Shown here piece by piece: positions 23,861 to 35,539 of a stretch of DNA of 64,000 bases. Position 1 is the stretch's first letter; every line of letters starts with the position of its first letter. The stretch lies in contig NW_022098049.1 in the NCBI RefSeq assembly GCF_002288925.2, positions 2,753,936 through 2,817,935 on the forward strand, given 5' to 3'. The DNA is from Delphinapterus leucas (lineage: Eukaryota; Chordata; Mammalia; Artiodactyla; Monodontidae). A program made the translations under genes and the position numbers. The notes under the pieces were generated by a model. That model was not told the origin of the DNA and searched no databases. It was given only the letters and a program-made list of their open reading frames with translations.

Positions 23861-24589
23861 TGTCTGATTCTCACCTCCACCAACAGCTTAGGTAATATTA
23901 GTGTAATTTAAAACAAAAAACCCAGATCCACACAGGTTGAGAGCTTTGCCTAAGTCTCACCAGTCACGGGCAGAGCTGAGAGTAAACGCAGGAGCCCCTG
24001 CTGATCTGGGGTCTCCTCTGCCACGTTGTAGGGTCTTGGTCACATCAAGCCACAGTCTTAGCTGCTCATGGCACTGCCTGTGCTGCTTTCTGCTTCTGGT
24101 TTATATATTAATATTCACAAAAGCTGCTGGGTTTTCATAAAACCAGCCTGCTCTCAGTCTAAAACACACCTGCCATGGTTTAGCTATTACCCTGTGCCAG
24201 TTATCTGTGAGAAGGCTCTGCAGTGGTTGAACGGGTTTAACAAGGCCTTCGGAGGTTTTGAGAATCTTCAGAATGGACCGAGAAGATCATGTGATGGTTT
24301 CAGCATTTCTACAAAGTCAGGGGAATAGCAGTTCGTGGAAACAGGGAAGGGCCCAGATCATCCATTCCAAGTCCATATATAACAGTGTAATTTAGACTTT
24401 GGTAAGTATTTTTGTAAAACCACGATTTCCGGAGGAATCAAGACTTTCCCAAATTATCTAAGCAAGTAAAGGAAAATCAGTTTCTTTTCCTCTCTCTCTC
24501 TTTTTTTCTTAACCAGAATTAATCACTAATGGTCCTAGTTTTCCTATTTTTTTTTCCCCTTCATACGTAAGGTCATGAAAAGGAAATTA

Positions 24590-24690
24590 TGCTAGGGGTC
24601 AGGAGGCCTGGGTCCTAAATTCTACCCTGATATTAAATGGCCATGTGCCCCGGCATCAGTCTCCCATCTGTAACCTACGAAGGCACGCTC
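24590..24690 (+). repeat. MIR SINE fragment
   Basis: The string 'ggaggcctgggtcctaaattc...catcagtctcccatctgtaacc' resembles MIR. Confidence 0.45.
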
Positions 24691-24711
24691 TAAGTAGCTG
24701 GCCTGCAGTGT

Positions 24712-24930
24712 AGTACAGAAATCTAGGTCCTGGGGTCAAGCAGATTATGTTTTAATCCTAGCTCTACCCCTTGAACCACTTATTTAAATTTTTCTGGGCC
24801 CCACTTTCCTCATCTGTAAAACCTGTCTCAGAGGCATTAATGAGAATTAACAAAATGGATGTAAAACACTGAGCACAACCCTGGTACAAAGCAACAGGTA
24901 AATAAATGGTAGTTGTTGTAGTTACTGTCA
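24712..24930 (+). repeat. MIR SINE, near full length
   Basis: The strings 'gtcctggggtcaagcag', 'tttcctcatctgtaaaacc' and 'gagaattaacaaaatgg...cactgagcac' follow MIR order. Confidence 0.7.
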
Positions 24931-25414
24931 GTTTAGATAATCTGGGCCTTTGAACTGGACTGTATGAACATATCTAATGAATAGCCCTTGCCTTCAATAA
25001 TCATGGATTTATTGCCCAGACAGAATGATTGAGGAAACATCATGCAGCTGATAGATAAGCTCATCACAATTCAATTTTCAAATGCATGAATTTTTCTAGC
25101 TTTGAGGAGCTATTCACACAGTGCCTTAAAAAAAAAAGAAAAAAAGTCAACCAGAGCAGCTTTAAATAGGCCAGTTCTTGACTGTTAGTGGAAAAGGAAG
25201 TCAGGGCAAATGGGAATAAATAACATCAACAAATAATTATTATTTTAGTGTATGCCTTTGACTTTTAGGGTGGAACATTTTACCCAAATGTGTCCCCCTG
25301 ATTTTTCACCAAATACCATCCCAGGCTCTTCCTTTGCTGCAGGGAAACCGCCCAGAGTTAAGTAGTAAGAGGCCAGAGGAGACGTGATGAACCCAGGCTG
25401 TAGTTTGTAAAATG

Positions 25415-25925
25415 GAGTCACCTGACCAATTACATCAGGGTCACCTGGGAGTTGTTAAAATGCAGATCCTCCAGCCCCAAATGAATGAGACTATCTTGGA
25501 TTGGGAATTGAAAATAAGCATTTCTAACAAGCAACTTTTTAAAAAAATTAATTAATTTTTGGCTGTGTTGGGTCTTTGTTGCTGTGCGCAGGCTTTCTGT
25601 AGTTGCGGTGAGTGGGGGCTACTCTTCCTTGCGGTGCGCGGGCTTCTCATTGTGGTGGCTTCTCTTGTTGCAGAGCACGGGTTCTAGGTGCATGGGCTTC
25701 AGTAGTTGTGGCACACGTGCTCAGCAGTTGTGGCTTGCGGGCTCTAGAGCGCAGGCTCAGTAGTTGTGGCGCACGGGCTTTGTTGCTCTGCAGCATGTGG
25801 GATCTTCCCAGACCAGGGCTCGAACCCGTGTCCCCTGCATTGGCAGGTGGATTCTTAACCACTGCGTCACCAGGGAAGCCCTAACAAGCAACTTCGATGC
25901 AACCAGAACTTTGAAAACTACTGAT
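25415..25925 (+). mobile_element. MER5A remnant interrupted by a SINE
   Basis: MER5A halves lie at about 25415-25537 ('gtcacctgggagttgttaaaatgcag') and 25881-25925 ('gaactttgaaaactactga'). The SINE between them carries a 14-bp duplication of MER5A sequence, so the order of insertion is clear. Confidence 0.75.
25538..25880 (-). mobile_element. CHR-type SINE, long form, antisense
   Basis: Full reverse-complement element from 'ttttggctgtgttgggtc' to 'ttaaccactgcgtcaccagggaagcc'. Target-site duplication ctaacaagcaactt at 25524-25537 and 25881-25894. Confidence 0.95.
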
Positions 25926-26097
25926 CTTGGGCCAAGTTGTAATCGTGCAGTTATTGCCACATATTATTCATGTGTCATCTCAGTAGGATTTCTCCGTTTC
26001 CAGTAAAAATGCATGGTCTACAAGGAGCAAAAGATAAGCAAACAAACCATCCTAGGAATTGTGTAGCCAAGTAATAGAGATAAAGACAAAGTATATG

Positions 26098-26388
26098 GCT
26101 TCCCTAGTGGTACAGTGGTTAAGAAGCCACCTGCCAATGCAGGGGACACGGGTTCGAGCCCTGGTCCGGGAAGATCCCACATGCCGCGGAGCAACAAAGC
26201 CCGTGCACCACAACTACTGAGCCTGTGCTCTAGAGCCCGCGAGCCACAACTACTGAAGCCTGCGCACCTAGAGCCCGTGCTCCGCAATAAGAGAAGCCAC
26301 CGTAATGAGAAGCCCGCACACTACAACGAAGACCCAACACAGCCAAAAATAAAATAAATACACTAAAAAAACAAACAAACAAAAAAAA
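26098..26388 (+). mobile_element. CHR-type SINE, long form
   Basis: Starts 'ggcttccctagtggtacagtgg' and ends in an A-rich tail. Near-copies of acaaagtatatgg and acagagtatgg flank it. Its 3' half, together with the G-rich flank, is duplicated at 29748-30001. Confidence 0.9.
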
Positions 26389-26511
26389 CAGAGTATGGTG
26401 GTGTCCCAAAGCGGGGAGTGGGGTGGAGGGCTGGGGGAGGGGCGGGTCAGCCTGCTTGGGGACACAGAAGGAGAGTTGTCAGGAAGTTCTTCCCTGAGTG
26501 GAAGCTTCACC
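26256..26511 (+). repeat. Local duplication, copy 1
   Basis: A 256-bp block comprising the 3' half of a SINE plus about 120 bp of G-rich, non-SINE flank. It recurs at 29748-30001 in the same orientation with roughly 13 differences, about 95% by my count. The block ends abruptly at 'gaagcttcacc' in both copies. Confidence 0.92.
26412..26446 (+). other. G-rich block, quadruplex candidate
   Basis: Runs of three to five G with loops of one to four bases, ending 'ggggaggggcggg'. It also occurs in the duplicated copy at 29902-29936. Confidence 0.55.
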
Positions 26512-27690
26512 TGCACATTTTCTAGAGGACTAAGTGGGTGGAATGTACCACCGGTAAAGAGATCATGACTTGCTGAAGGCTCAGATGATGGTTAGCATTT
26601 TAGCAATAAAGTATTTTTAATTAAGGTTTAAAAAAAAGTAAAAAAGAAACGCTGTGATAGATGGATCTGTGGCAGGACAAGAGGGAAATTTAGACTGAGA
26701 ATTCAGGAAAGGCCTCTCTGAGGATCTGGGACCGAGGTCTGAATATTGAGAAGGGGCCACTCCTGCAAGCAACTTGAAGAGGCGTTTTCCACAGAGGAAA
26801 CAGCATGACAAAGACCTTGAGGCAGAAATGTCTGGTGAGTGTGAGACACAGAAAGAAGGCCAACGTGGCTGCAGCATCAAGAGAAAGGGGGAGAGTGGCA
26901 CAAGATCATGTTGAAGAGGCAGCGAGGGGCAGGTCATGAAGCAGATGGTTTGTGAGTGTCTGGAAGAAAAAAACCAGAATCACAAGGAGTCAGCACATAG
27001 CATGAAGAACAAATTGTCAAGGACTCTACACCATCAAATCCTCTTCACTTAAAAGAAAGATGAAGATTCCATTTAAATGTAAGCCTTTATTTCTCTCTTC
27101 ATTACCTACTTGCTTGTGTATGTGATAAATACCAAATTTATATTTTTAAAAAGTGGGTGGAGTGTGGAGGTTAATGGATGGATGGGGACAGGGTACAGAA
27201 GCAGGAGGAATAACACGAACAAAGAAGAGAGATGCGAGAGCCCCTGGCACGTGTGAGGGATTGCAACCATTCTTCACGCGGCTGGAAGGTGAGGAGTGAG
27301 GTTTGGAGGGAAGTGGAAACATGTTTTCTCAGCTGTGCAGAATTACAAAGTATACCTTCCTCAGAGGAGGAAAGCCATCTCAAGTTTCTCGCATTAAAAA
27401 GCGTAAACAAATCTCTAGGCTCTACTAGGAGTTGATTTTCCCCCCTTTTCCTGATTTTAAAATGCACGCACATCCTACACCAAATTCCAAGAAGACGCTG
27501 GATACAGTCAGCATTTTGAGCCTGCTTCATTTACTCTGCAGCACCAGTCTTTTCAATTGTGATTTATGCTCAGACTGTGATTGAGTGAACTTAGTCAATT
27601 AACTTCACTCAAACCAAAGATTTATTTTCCATAAATATCTCCATTCTTATTTTTAGGAGGTAGTGTTATAACTATTTTAGTTCAAGTTGG
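26512..27690. other. Intergenic DNA, possible ancient repeat at 26640-26950
   Basis: The phrases 'cagaggaaacagcatgacaaagaccttgaggcag' and 'gcaggtcatgaagcag' resemble a common old mammalian repeat that I cannot name. 29180-29490 has similar phrases. The 119-codon minus-strand frame at 27171-27530 is not recognisable. Confidence 0.35.
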
Positions 27691-27699
27691 TCCTATTTC

Positions 27700-28170
27700 A
27701 TATATCTATTGCCATGTGACAAATGCTCCCCAAACTGAGTGGCTTAAAACAACAACCTTTGTATTCCACTATTCTGGAATCCAGACTGGGCTTAGCTGGA
27801 CAAGCCCTCTGCTGATTTTGATGGTGGTCACTCATTGGCTGAATTCAGCTGTGGGCTGGCTGGGGGCTGGGCTCAGTTGATATGCTGGGATAGCAGGATT
27901 TCTCTCAGGCCACTTCACATACCCTCTGGCAGGGTTGTCACACTTCTTACATGGCAGTGCAGGCTGCCAAGAGCACCAAAGCAAAGCACGCTGCCACTTG
28001 TGCTACATTCCACTAGTTGAAGCTAGTCATAAGCCCAGCCCAGATTCATGGCAAAGGGCCTACACAAGGCTGTGAATGCCAAGACGCATTGTTTCCTGGG
28101 GCCACCAATAAAACAGACTGCAATAGTTTGCTCTCTGGTCCCAGATGGCTCACAATCGTCCCACATTCCA
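27700..28170. mobile_element. ERVL-type LTR (MLT2-like)
   Basis: The opening 'ctattgccatgtgacaaatgctccccaaactgagtggcttaaaacaacaacc' and following 'gctcagttgatatgctgggatagcagg...acatggcagtgcaggctgcc' follow the MLT2 LTR plan. Confidence 0.55.
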
Positions 28171-28849
28171 AGACCTCTAAGAGTCTCATCTTATTACAGC
28201 ATCAGTCTCAGGCTCAGGGTCCAAGGTCTTTTCATCTAATTCAGTTTGAAGTGTAGGTGAGACTCCTCAGGTATATTTTCCTCTAGATCTGAAAACCCGT
28301 GAACTTGAGGCAAACTGTTTTTCCCCACATACCGGTGAGAAAGAGACAGGATAATCACAGTAGATACTCCCATTCACCATGGAAAGGAATGGAAGGCACA
28401 CAGCAGTTGCTGGTCCGTAGCAATTCTGAAATCCAGCTGGGCCTATATTACCATTTCCCCCTGCTCCAGGGACAGTTCTGATTCCTGAGAGTTATATTTT
28501 TCATTGCTCATTTGTTTTCTACATGGATGTATCTCTAGACAGTTCTGGGTGGAAAATGTATTTGTTAGAGAGCTTCTTTTTTTCTTAACTCTAAAGTCTA
28601 TACCCTAATTAATAATTGAACACATGCCAGGACAAAAAAAAAAATGGTGCAGTGTTATAATCACAAAAGTCTCTTGCGGAATGGTATTATATTCCAGCAA
28701 CCATTAACGCACGTTGCTTGGCTGCTTAGGAAAAACTAATAGCCAAATAAGCAGACATCAGTGTGTACAAAGCATCGGACTCTCCAGGTGTCCTTCTCCT
28801 CTTTTCTGCCTCCCTGCCAGTCTAAGCTCCTTGCAGGCAGGTCAGTACT

Positions 28850-29075
28850 GTAGTCAAGAGTGTTCACTCTGCAGTCAGACTGAGTCCAAACACCAGCACT
28901 GCTACTTAGTAGATGTCTAAAGTTGGACTAATTTTTGAGCTCTTTAAGCTTCCTCTCAGATAAAATAGAATGGTGATAGTACCTACAGGGCTGTTGTAAG
29001 GATTAAGTGGGGGTAATGCATATAGAGTAATTAGAACAATGCCCAGTGGGCACTCCATGATCATTTGCTTTTGAT
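28850..29075 (+). repeat. MIR SINE, near full length
   Basis: The strings 'gtagtcaagagtgttcactctgcagtcagactg', 'gataaaatagaatggtgatagtacctacagggctgttgtaagg' and 'agaacaatgcccagtgggcact' match MIR. Confidence 0.7.
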
Positions 29076-29747
29076 ACTTTCTCTCCTTTTGAGTATTCCT
29101 TGAGCACACCATACTATAAGTCAGGTACTGTAGTGGGTACTAAAAATGCCCGGGGGAAGCACCTGACTCTACCCTTTCCCACAGAGTCAGGAAAGGTTTT
29201 GCTGACTCCTGAAATGAGACTTAAAAAGAATGAGCAGGAGTTTGTCAGGTGGGCAAGGAAAGGAAGGCTGCTCTATGCAGTGAGAATCTCAATCTCAATG
29301 AGGGGGTGTAGGGGCCAAGTGATGGCACCTTGGGACAACTGCAAGAGGACTCATAAAACTTGAGCACAAACAGCACAAGACTGAAGGAGTCAGGGGACAA
29401 GGGAGGCTTGTAGCGTGGAGGACATGACACAGGGGACCAGATCACAAAAGACCTAAGCATCATACTCTGGAGTTTGAACATTGTCTTGTAAGACCTACCT
29501 TCTTAAATTGGCATATGGTCATGTCCTAGTGAGTTTAAGAAGCTATAGCTTAAACACAGAGCGCTTTTTTTTCGAGTGTACATTTTACTCCAAGATTCTT
29601 GGAAAAGAAACATTTTAAATTAAGACATACCAGTTCTAACATTCTCTGATCCCAGTTTCCTGAAAAGAACATCAAGAGGAGGACAGAGTATGTTACCAAC
29701 GCTACTTTCTCCTCCACGTGCTCCCTCCGTGTAACCAACGTGGCAGA

Positions 29748-30001
29748 AAGCCTGCGCGCCTAGAGCCCATGCTCCCCAATAAGAGAAGCCACCGCAATGA
29801 GAAGCCCACACACTACAACGAAGACCTAACACAGCCAAAAATAAAATAAATACACTAAAAAAACAAAACAAAAAAAAACAGAGTATGGTGGTGTCCTGAA
29901 GCGGGGAGTGGGGTGGAGGGCTGGGGGAGGGGCGGGTCAGCCTGCTTGAGGACACAGAAGGAGAGTTATCAGGAAGTTCTTCCCTGAGTGGAAGCTTCAC
30001 C
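29748..30001 (+). repeat. Local duplication, copy 2
   Basis: Second copy of the 26256-26511 block, starting in mid-SINE at 'aaagcctgcgcgcc' and ending at 'gaagcttcacc'. No poly(A) tail at the end and no obvious target-site duplication, so it looks like a template-switch or segmental copy rather than retroposition. The copy at 26256 is attached to a complete SINE, which suggests it is the source. Confidence 0.92.
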
Positions 30002-30877
30002 ACCCTGAGAAGTGTATTAGGATCTTGTGAAGCACACTGGAATTCTGCCAACTCTCCATCCTTGTCCCCTAATATTAGTTGTCTCCCCCCGGAACAAAGG
30101 TTAGAAGCAAAGGGTAAAAACCGTGGTGTGGCCTCATGTGCCACATTTGGTTATAAGTTCATTAAGATATCAAGTCTTACCCCCTGTACAGTCCTCACTA
30201 CAACACCCCTCCATCTTCACTGTCCTTTGAGGTTCTAAGTTTGTTTCCTAATTTAGCCTCAATCCATTGAATCACTCTCCTTGTTTGACCCCACTTCCAT
30301 AGATCAGGCATTATCACGGTCACAATCCCTTCTGGTCCTGTCAGTGCTGAAAGTGGCCTGACTGCCCTGCATGCCAAGAACTTTCCCTGGGACCAAGCAA
30401 TGGGTGTAACAACGTTATTTACCAATGTGCAGAGCCACAATTTTCGAAGTTGTGTGTATTCTTCTCTTTTTTCTAACACCTCCTTTTTCCTGATGTTTCC
30501 ACCTTTCCTTTGCTATCATCTAGTCTACCCTTTGGTCTCCGAATACGTGCATCCCAACCTGGTATTCTTTTGTCTTTCACCTGCAGTACCAATTCTGCAG
30601 CATCTGGATGCTAGAGATTTCAATATCTATTCTTTTTTCTTCAGCTTCTGTGTAATTTTGAAAATTTTACTGAAAAATAAACTCTAGATAGCAGAGAGAT
30701 GGGCTATTTTTATTTGAAGCAAAATCCATTACTGGAACTGCTACCTGGAATAAAAAAAAAGACTTTTGGAAAGCAAGGCATTGAACTATTCCCATAGCAA
30801 CAAGGGAATGAGGCTTTTCTACATGACCCAATAGATGTTTATAGAACCAACTCCTAGAGAGGGTTACAAAACAAAGA

Positions 30878-31045
30878 GCACAGGATTCAGAGGCCAAAGA
30901 CCTGGGTACCAGAGAACCACCTCTGTCATTCATTGTATGTGACCTTGAAGTTCTTAGAATTCAAGTTCCTTGCATATAAAATGGGGTACAGGATACCCGT
31001 GTCTTCAAGGTTATTGTGATGGTCAAATGAAATAATCTGTAAGAA
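30878..31045 (+). repeat. MIR SINE
   Basis: The strings 'caggattcagaggccaaagacctggg' and 'tataaaatggggtacaggatacc' match MIR. Confidence 0.6.
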
Positions 31046-31141
31046 ATTTTTTGTCTAGAGAGATCTAGACAAATTATAATCCCTCTTTTTGAGCAGATAA
31101 TGTTTAGAGGGGACAGCAACCAAAGATGAACAAGCAAGGCG

Positions 31142-31143
<2 letters not shown>

Positions 31144-31186
<43 letters not shown>
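31144..31186. repeat. (CA)n microsatellite
   Basis: About 21 uninterrupted CA units. A length polymorphism is likely. Confidence 0.98.
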
Positions 31187-31187
<1 letters not shown>

Positions 31188-31855
31188 AGTCTTCTGGAAC
31201 ATGTAAAGGGTGGGGCTTAATTCAGAGACAAAAGCCATAATAGGTGTGTGAGCCCTTGTTTCCCAATGTATTCAAAGAGCACACAAGGATCTAGCAAGGC
31301 CAAACTTCAGTCTCTGGAAGAGAAAGCTCAGTCTTTGGGCTGTGGGGCTTTTAAGGTGCATGACTGAGAGAGTACAGGTCCTTCACATGATATGACCAAG
31401 GGCTAAGGTCCAAAACTTGTGATCTCAGCAACATGATGGGGCAGAACCTTGGCTCCATCCTTACATCATAACCCCAGCACTCATCAGTTGTGTCAAAATC
31501 AAGAGGTTGGAGTCAGATCTGGGGCGGGGTGGGGGGGGGCGGTCACAGCTGCATAACATGGCAGAACTTCAGTATGAAGCCCAGGTCTGCTACCGTGGTA
31601 TCTTGGTTGTGAGAGCACCAGTTCAACTAAACTGCCCCTCAGATTTCTGCCATACATTGGTTTGATTGTCTTAAGCTCTCAGCTGGAGCTAGTTTCTATG
31701 GCGTTTTTCAGAGGCTACCCTATGAGGAGTCAGTCTTGGATAAGTTAGCCCTTACTTTTCAGTGGAGTAACAAAGAATACTTCCTTTTCCGATTTAGTTC
31801 TTAACATTTTGAGAAACAAATAAGCCAGGCAGTTGAAGATAAAAATAGCAGCCTT

Positions 31856-32064
31856 GGGCTTCCCTGGTGGCGCAGTGGTTGAGAGTCCGCCTGCCGATGC
31901 AGGGGACACGGGTTCGTGCCCCGGTCCGGGAAGATCCCACATGCCGCGGAGCGGCTGGGCCCGCGAGCCACGGCCGCTGAGCCAGCGCGTCCGGAGCCTG
32001 TGCTCCGCAACGGGAGCGACCACAACAGAGAGGCCCGCGTACAGAAAAAAAAAAAAAAAAAAAA
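31856..32064 (+). mobile_element. Young CHR-type SINE, cetacean short subfamily
   Basis: Reads 'gggcttccctggtggcgcagtgg', B-box 'gggttcgtgccccgg', then the diagnostic 'gcggctgggcccgcgagcc' and 'caacgggagcgaccacaac', ending in a clean run of more than 20 A. Short target-site duplication agcagcctt at 31847-31855 and 32065-32073. Confidence 0.95.
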
Positions 32065-32432
32065 AGCAGCCTTATTGCTGATAAAGCCTAGGGTGGAAAT
32101 ATGGGTTAGGGGTACAGAAACAATGGGTTCCATAATTCTGCACTCCAGAACTAGGCAGACCAGCTACCAAGTCATATGCATCTTTCGTAAACCGTGGGCC
32201 TTTCTTGGCAGGAGCAAAATGTTTTCTAATAAAATTATCAAGTGGCCAATTTCTCTGCAGAGAGGCAGATCCAAAAGGGGACCCAGTAAGTGACAAGTTT
32301 CCCCCAGTCCAACCATCATAAGCAAAATATGGTAGATACATACAACCTAGGGGAGAGGAGGAGCCAGGTTAGTGATTGAGAAAGGCTAAAACTGTTAAAA
32401 TAGACAGCCCATTAAGAATTTAGTGCTATGAG

Positions 32433-32567
32433 GGACTTCCTTGGCAGTCCAGTGGTTAAGACTCCGAGTTTCCACTGCAGGGGATGGGGGTTCGATCCTG
32501 GTCGGGGAACTAATAAGATCCCGCCGGTCGTGTGGCACCACCAAAAAATAGAAGGGAAAAAAAAAAA
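32433..32567 (+). mobile_element. Short tRNA-derived SINE (CHR-related)
   Basis: Starts 'ggacttccttggcagtccagtgg', has 'gggttcgatcctgg' and a poly(A) tail. Perfect 19-bp target-site duplication aagaatttagtgctatgag at 32414-32432 and 32568-32586. Confidence 0.95.
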
Positions 32568-32759
32568 AAGAATTTAGTGCTATGAGATTAAGTATCTACT
32601 TAGGAATCCAGTGTATTGTAGTCAGTCCTATTTCACATGAGAAAGGAGGTGTCTCTGAAGTATTCCATTAAATGGAGTCCCCATTTCACCCCCATGGATG
32701 TTTAGTATTAATACAACTTAAGAAAACAGTCATCCCAATGACAAAGCCATTCCCCATGT

Positions 32760-32895
32760 AATGTCTCATTCAGTCTTAAAATAAACCTGTGAGATAATAA
32801 TAAGAGTGACTAGGACTGTTCTGCAGATGAGCTGAATGACTTGCTTAGGATCAAACAGCTAGTAAACAAAAGACCTGGAGACTTAGTTTTAAATA
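32760..32895 (+). repeat. MIR SINE fragment
   Basis: The string 'cctgtgagataataataag...gcagatgagctgaatgacttgcttaggatcaaacagctagtaa' resembles MIR. Confidence 0.5.
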
Positions 32896-33264
32896 TTATT
32901 TCAGTGAAACTATAGGAGTTTCATAGGACCTTACCAGCTTTCCACAACACACAAGAAAAATATTGGAAGGCTCCAAATCATTGCACTTCAGTGCAGTTAT
33001 TTTAGGGGTAGCAGTGGCAAAATAACTTCAAAACATGTGTTTGATCTGGGTTATCTTTTGGTTGCTTAACTTTCACCAAGGATGTGTCTGATGGACAGAG
33101 ATTTCAATACTTAAAGTCGCACTATAACTGCCCAAAGAGAAAGTGGAATTTTTCACTTTCCCATTATTTCTCAGCTCAAAAATATTCAACAGGTTCCATT
33201 TTTTTCCCAAATATTTGACCACCAAATTGAGACAGGAAGATTCCTAAAAACTGCTATCTTTACT

Positions 33265-33420
33265 ACAACCATTTACCAAGCACTTTCTATATGTCAAGCA
33301 GTTCACCAGGCATGATAAATATGTAATCACAATCCTGTAAGGAGGTATTACTGTCTCTATTTTATGAATGGGGACACTTTGAGAGTTCAGAGAGATTAGT
33401 CCTTGTGTGTAAGTTCCCAC
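33265..33420 (+). repeat. MIR SINE fragment
   Basis: The strings 'taccaagcactttctatatgtcaagcag' and 'gtaaggaggtattactgtctctattttatgaatggg' match MIR. Confidence 0.55.
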
Positions 33421-33521
33421 AGCTATGAACTGATTAGCTTAGAACTGTTGATTCCAAATGATCAATGCTATTAACATGACTTTAGAAAAGCAAAGGACCT
33501 CAGCTGTGAAAGATCTTGCTC

Positions 33522-33784
33522 GGGACTTCCCCAGTGGTAAAGAATCCACTTTCCAATGTAGGGGCTGCGGGTTCAATCCCTGGTTGGGGAACTAAGATCC
33601 CACACACCGCGGAGCAACTAAGCCTGCGTGCCACAATTACTGAGCTCGTGCACCTCAACTAGAGCCCGTGTGCCACAAACTACAGAGTCCACGAGCCCTG
33701 GAGCCTGCACGCCACAACTATAAGAAGCCCACGCGCCACAATGAAGACCTGACGCAGCCAAAAATAAAGAAACAAATAAAGAAA
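33522..33784 (+). mobile_element. CHR-type SINE
   Basis: Starts 'gggacttccccagtggtaaag' and carries 'caactaagcctgcgtgccac' modules and an A-rich tail. Target-site duplication gaaagatcttgctc, with one mismatch, at 33508-33521 and 33785-33798. Confidence 0.92.
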
Positions 33785-33798
33785 GAAAGATCTTCCTC

Positions 33799-35535
33799 TA
33801 TAACCAGCTGCCAGCTCTATCAGCAGCAACCACTCCCCTCAGAGGCTCAGAGGCTGAAGGCTAAAAAGAGCATTACAAATGGGTTTCAATCTATTCATGC
33901 ATTTTTAATGAATTTGCAAGTCTCTTATCAAGACTTCAGAAGTTCAAAATTGATACTTAGGCTAATAAAAAAATATAGAAAGAAGGAAAACCTACAGTAT
34001 GCTATCGTGATAAATAATACTAAGGACAGGAGAGTGAATTAGTTATAGCCTTGGCCTCAGTGTTGAGGCATCACACAACGGATGTGATTAATGGTATCCA
34101 CAGGGAGCCATGGGATCATGGAGAATTTAACTAAATTGATGTCTTGCCCTCTAAGATTGCTATATTTCATTTATACTTTTCCTGAATTGGAATAATTCAA
34201 TGTTTTTATTTAAATGGTTACATTAAGTCTTACTGCAGAGTAAAGATTAATATGAATAGTGTCAAAATGACTTTATTGCCCAATGTGTTGAATCATATAA
34301 AAACAAAAAAACTATAACATAATTCATTACAAGAACTTAACAGCAACACTGTGCACCATGTGGGTCACTCACTTAGAATCACAGAATTCTGGAGCTTGCA
34401 GACACCCAAAGACTGTTCATCTCTCTGATACCAGAGGATCCTCAAGGAAAGGGATTGGATCTCATGATTCTGTTGACCCACCTCCCTCATAACCTGGTTC
34501 CTTACTGGACACCAAACATATAATAATAGGAGTGAGTGCAGAAAATAGTTTTTTCTGAATTGCATTTTCAATTTCTAAATTTTACAGAGACAAGGAGAAA
34601 GGCTGAATCTTAAATTAGTTAAACTATTTATTAGCTGTCTGTGTGGGAAGAATATTGCAGGAAGATATAATTATAAAACCTAAATGTAGCCGGGATCCAG
34701 ACTAGAGTCGTCAGCCTATTTACAAAACATGCCAAATATCAGATGGCATGCAAAGGGTAAATGTGTTAATAGCAGATACGCAAAACATTGGCTGCAATCT
34801 CTAGGGAAGACTAAAGAATTTGGACTCAGCTTTTGGCAGAGCTGCTCTGCAACATACTTCATCTCTTGTTTCTAATCTAAGTGCTTAGAAACAGAAAGGA
34901 CTTGAAATAAATGAACAACGTTTATTTTAAGCACCTTAAGCATTGTTCTAAAATCTTTCATTTTCTACACAGAAAAATATAAATATGAAAAGCATGGTAC
35001 TAACCACCAGAATGTTTTTTTCTGTAAATTTAAAATCCCAAAGTAATCCACCCCTTTCTCCAATTGCCTAACATAATACAATACTATAAAATCTGAAGAA
35101 AAAAAGCCTAGAATTTTGAATCAGAAGAGTTGTATTTAAATAAGGTCTAGCTATTAAAACAGTTTTGCAAGCCTTCTCATCTATAAAATTGAGGATCGTA
35201 TCGCCCTAACCTATTCTGCTATAAAAATGCTGTGATTATTAAGATATTCTGATGGCTTATCAATAGCTGCTGTTTGCTTTTGCTTTTTGCTATGGAAATT
35301 ATTTTAAACTCTTTGGGACCTTTTCCACCCTACTACGACAATGATACATTTTCAATTTTAGTTTTTTCTCACTTTCCTTTTACTTCTCATCATCCAGGAA
35401 ACGAGGTCTGTGATAGCTGCAAAGGGAAATAAAAGATGAATAAGATACTACTTTCAAGGAACTTACAATAGAAGGGATATGGGTACCAAAAAAATGTCCA
35501 TGATAAAGCATAATCTCAAAGGATAGATTATAATA
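33799..35535. other. Intergenic DNA, AT-rich, no feature recognised
   Basis: No gene, clear repeat or splice-framed exon. Open frames run into the SINE on the left and have no family signature. Confidence 0.45.
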
Positions 35536-35539
35536 ATGG

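Noticed and set aside
29620..30144. 174-codon minus-strand open frame
   Set aside because: It reads through the duplicated block and half-SINE in reverse, so it is repeat-derived translation, not a gene.
31144..31186. CRISPR-like regular repetition
   Set aside because: It is a simple CA microsatellite in mammalian DNA. No spaced direct repeats of CRISPR type exist in the window.
31916..32293. 125-codon plus-strand frame
   Set aside because: It starts inside a young SINE and runs through its poly(A) as lysines into flank, so it is not a gene.
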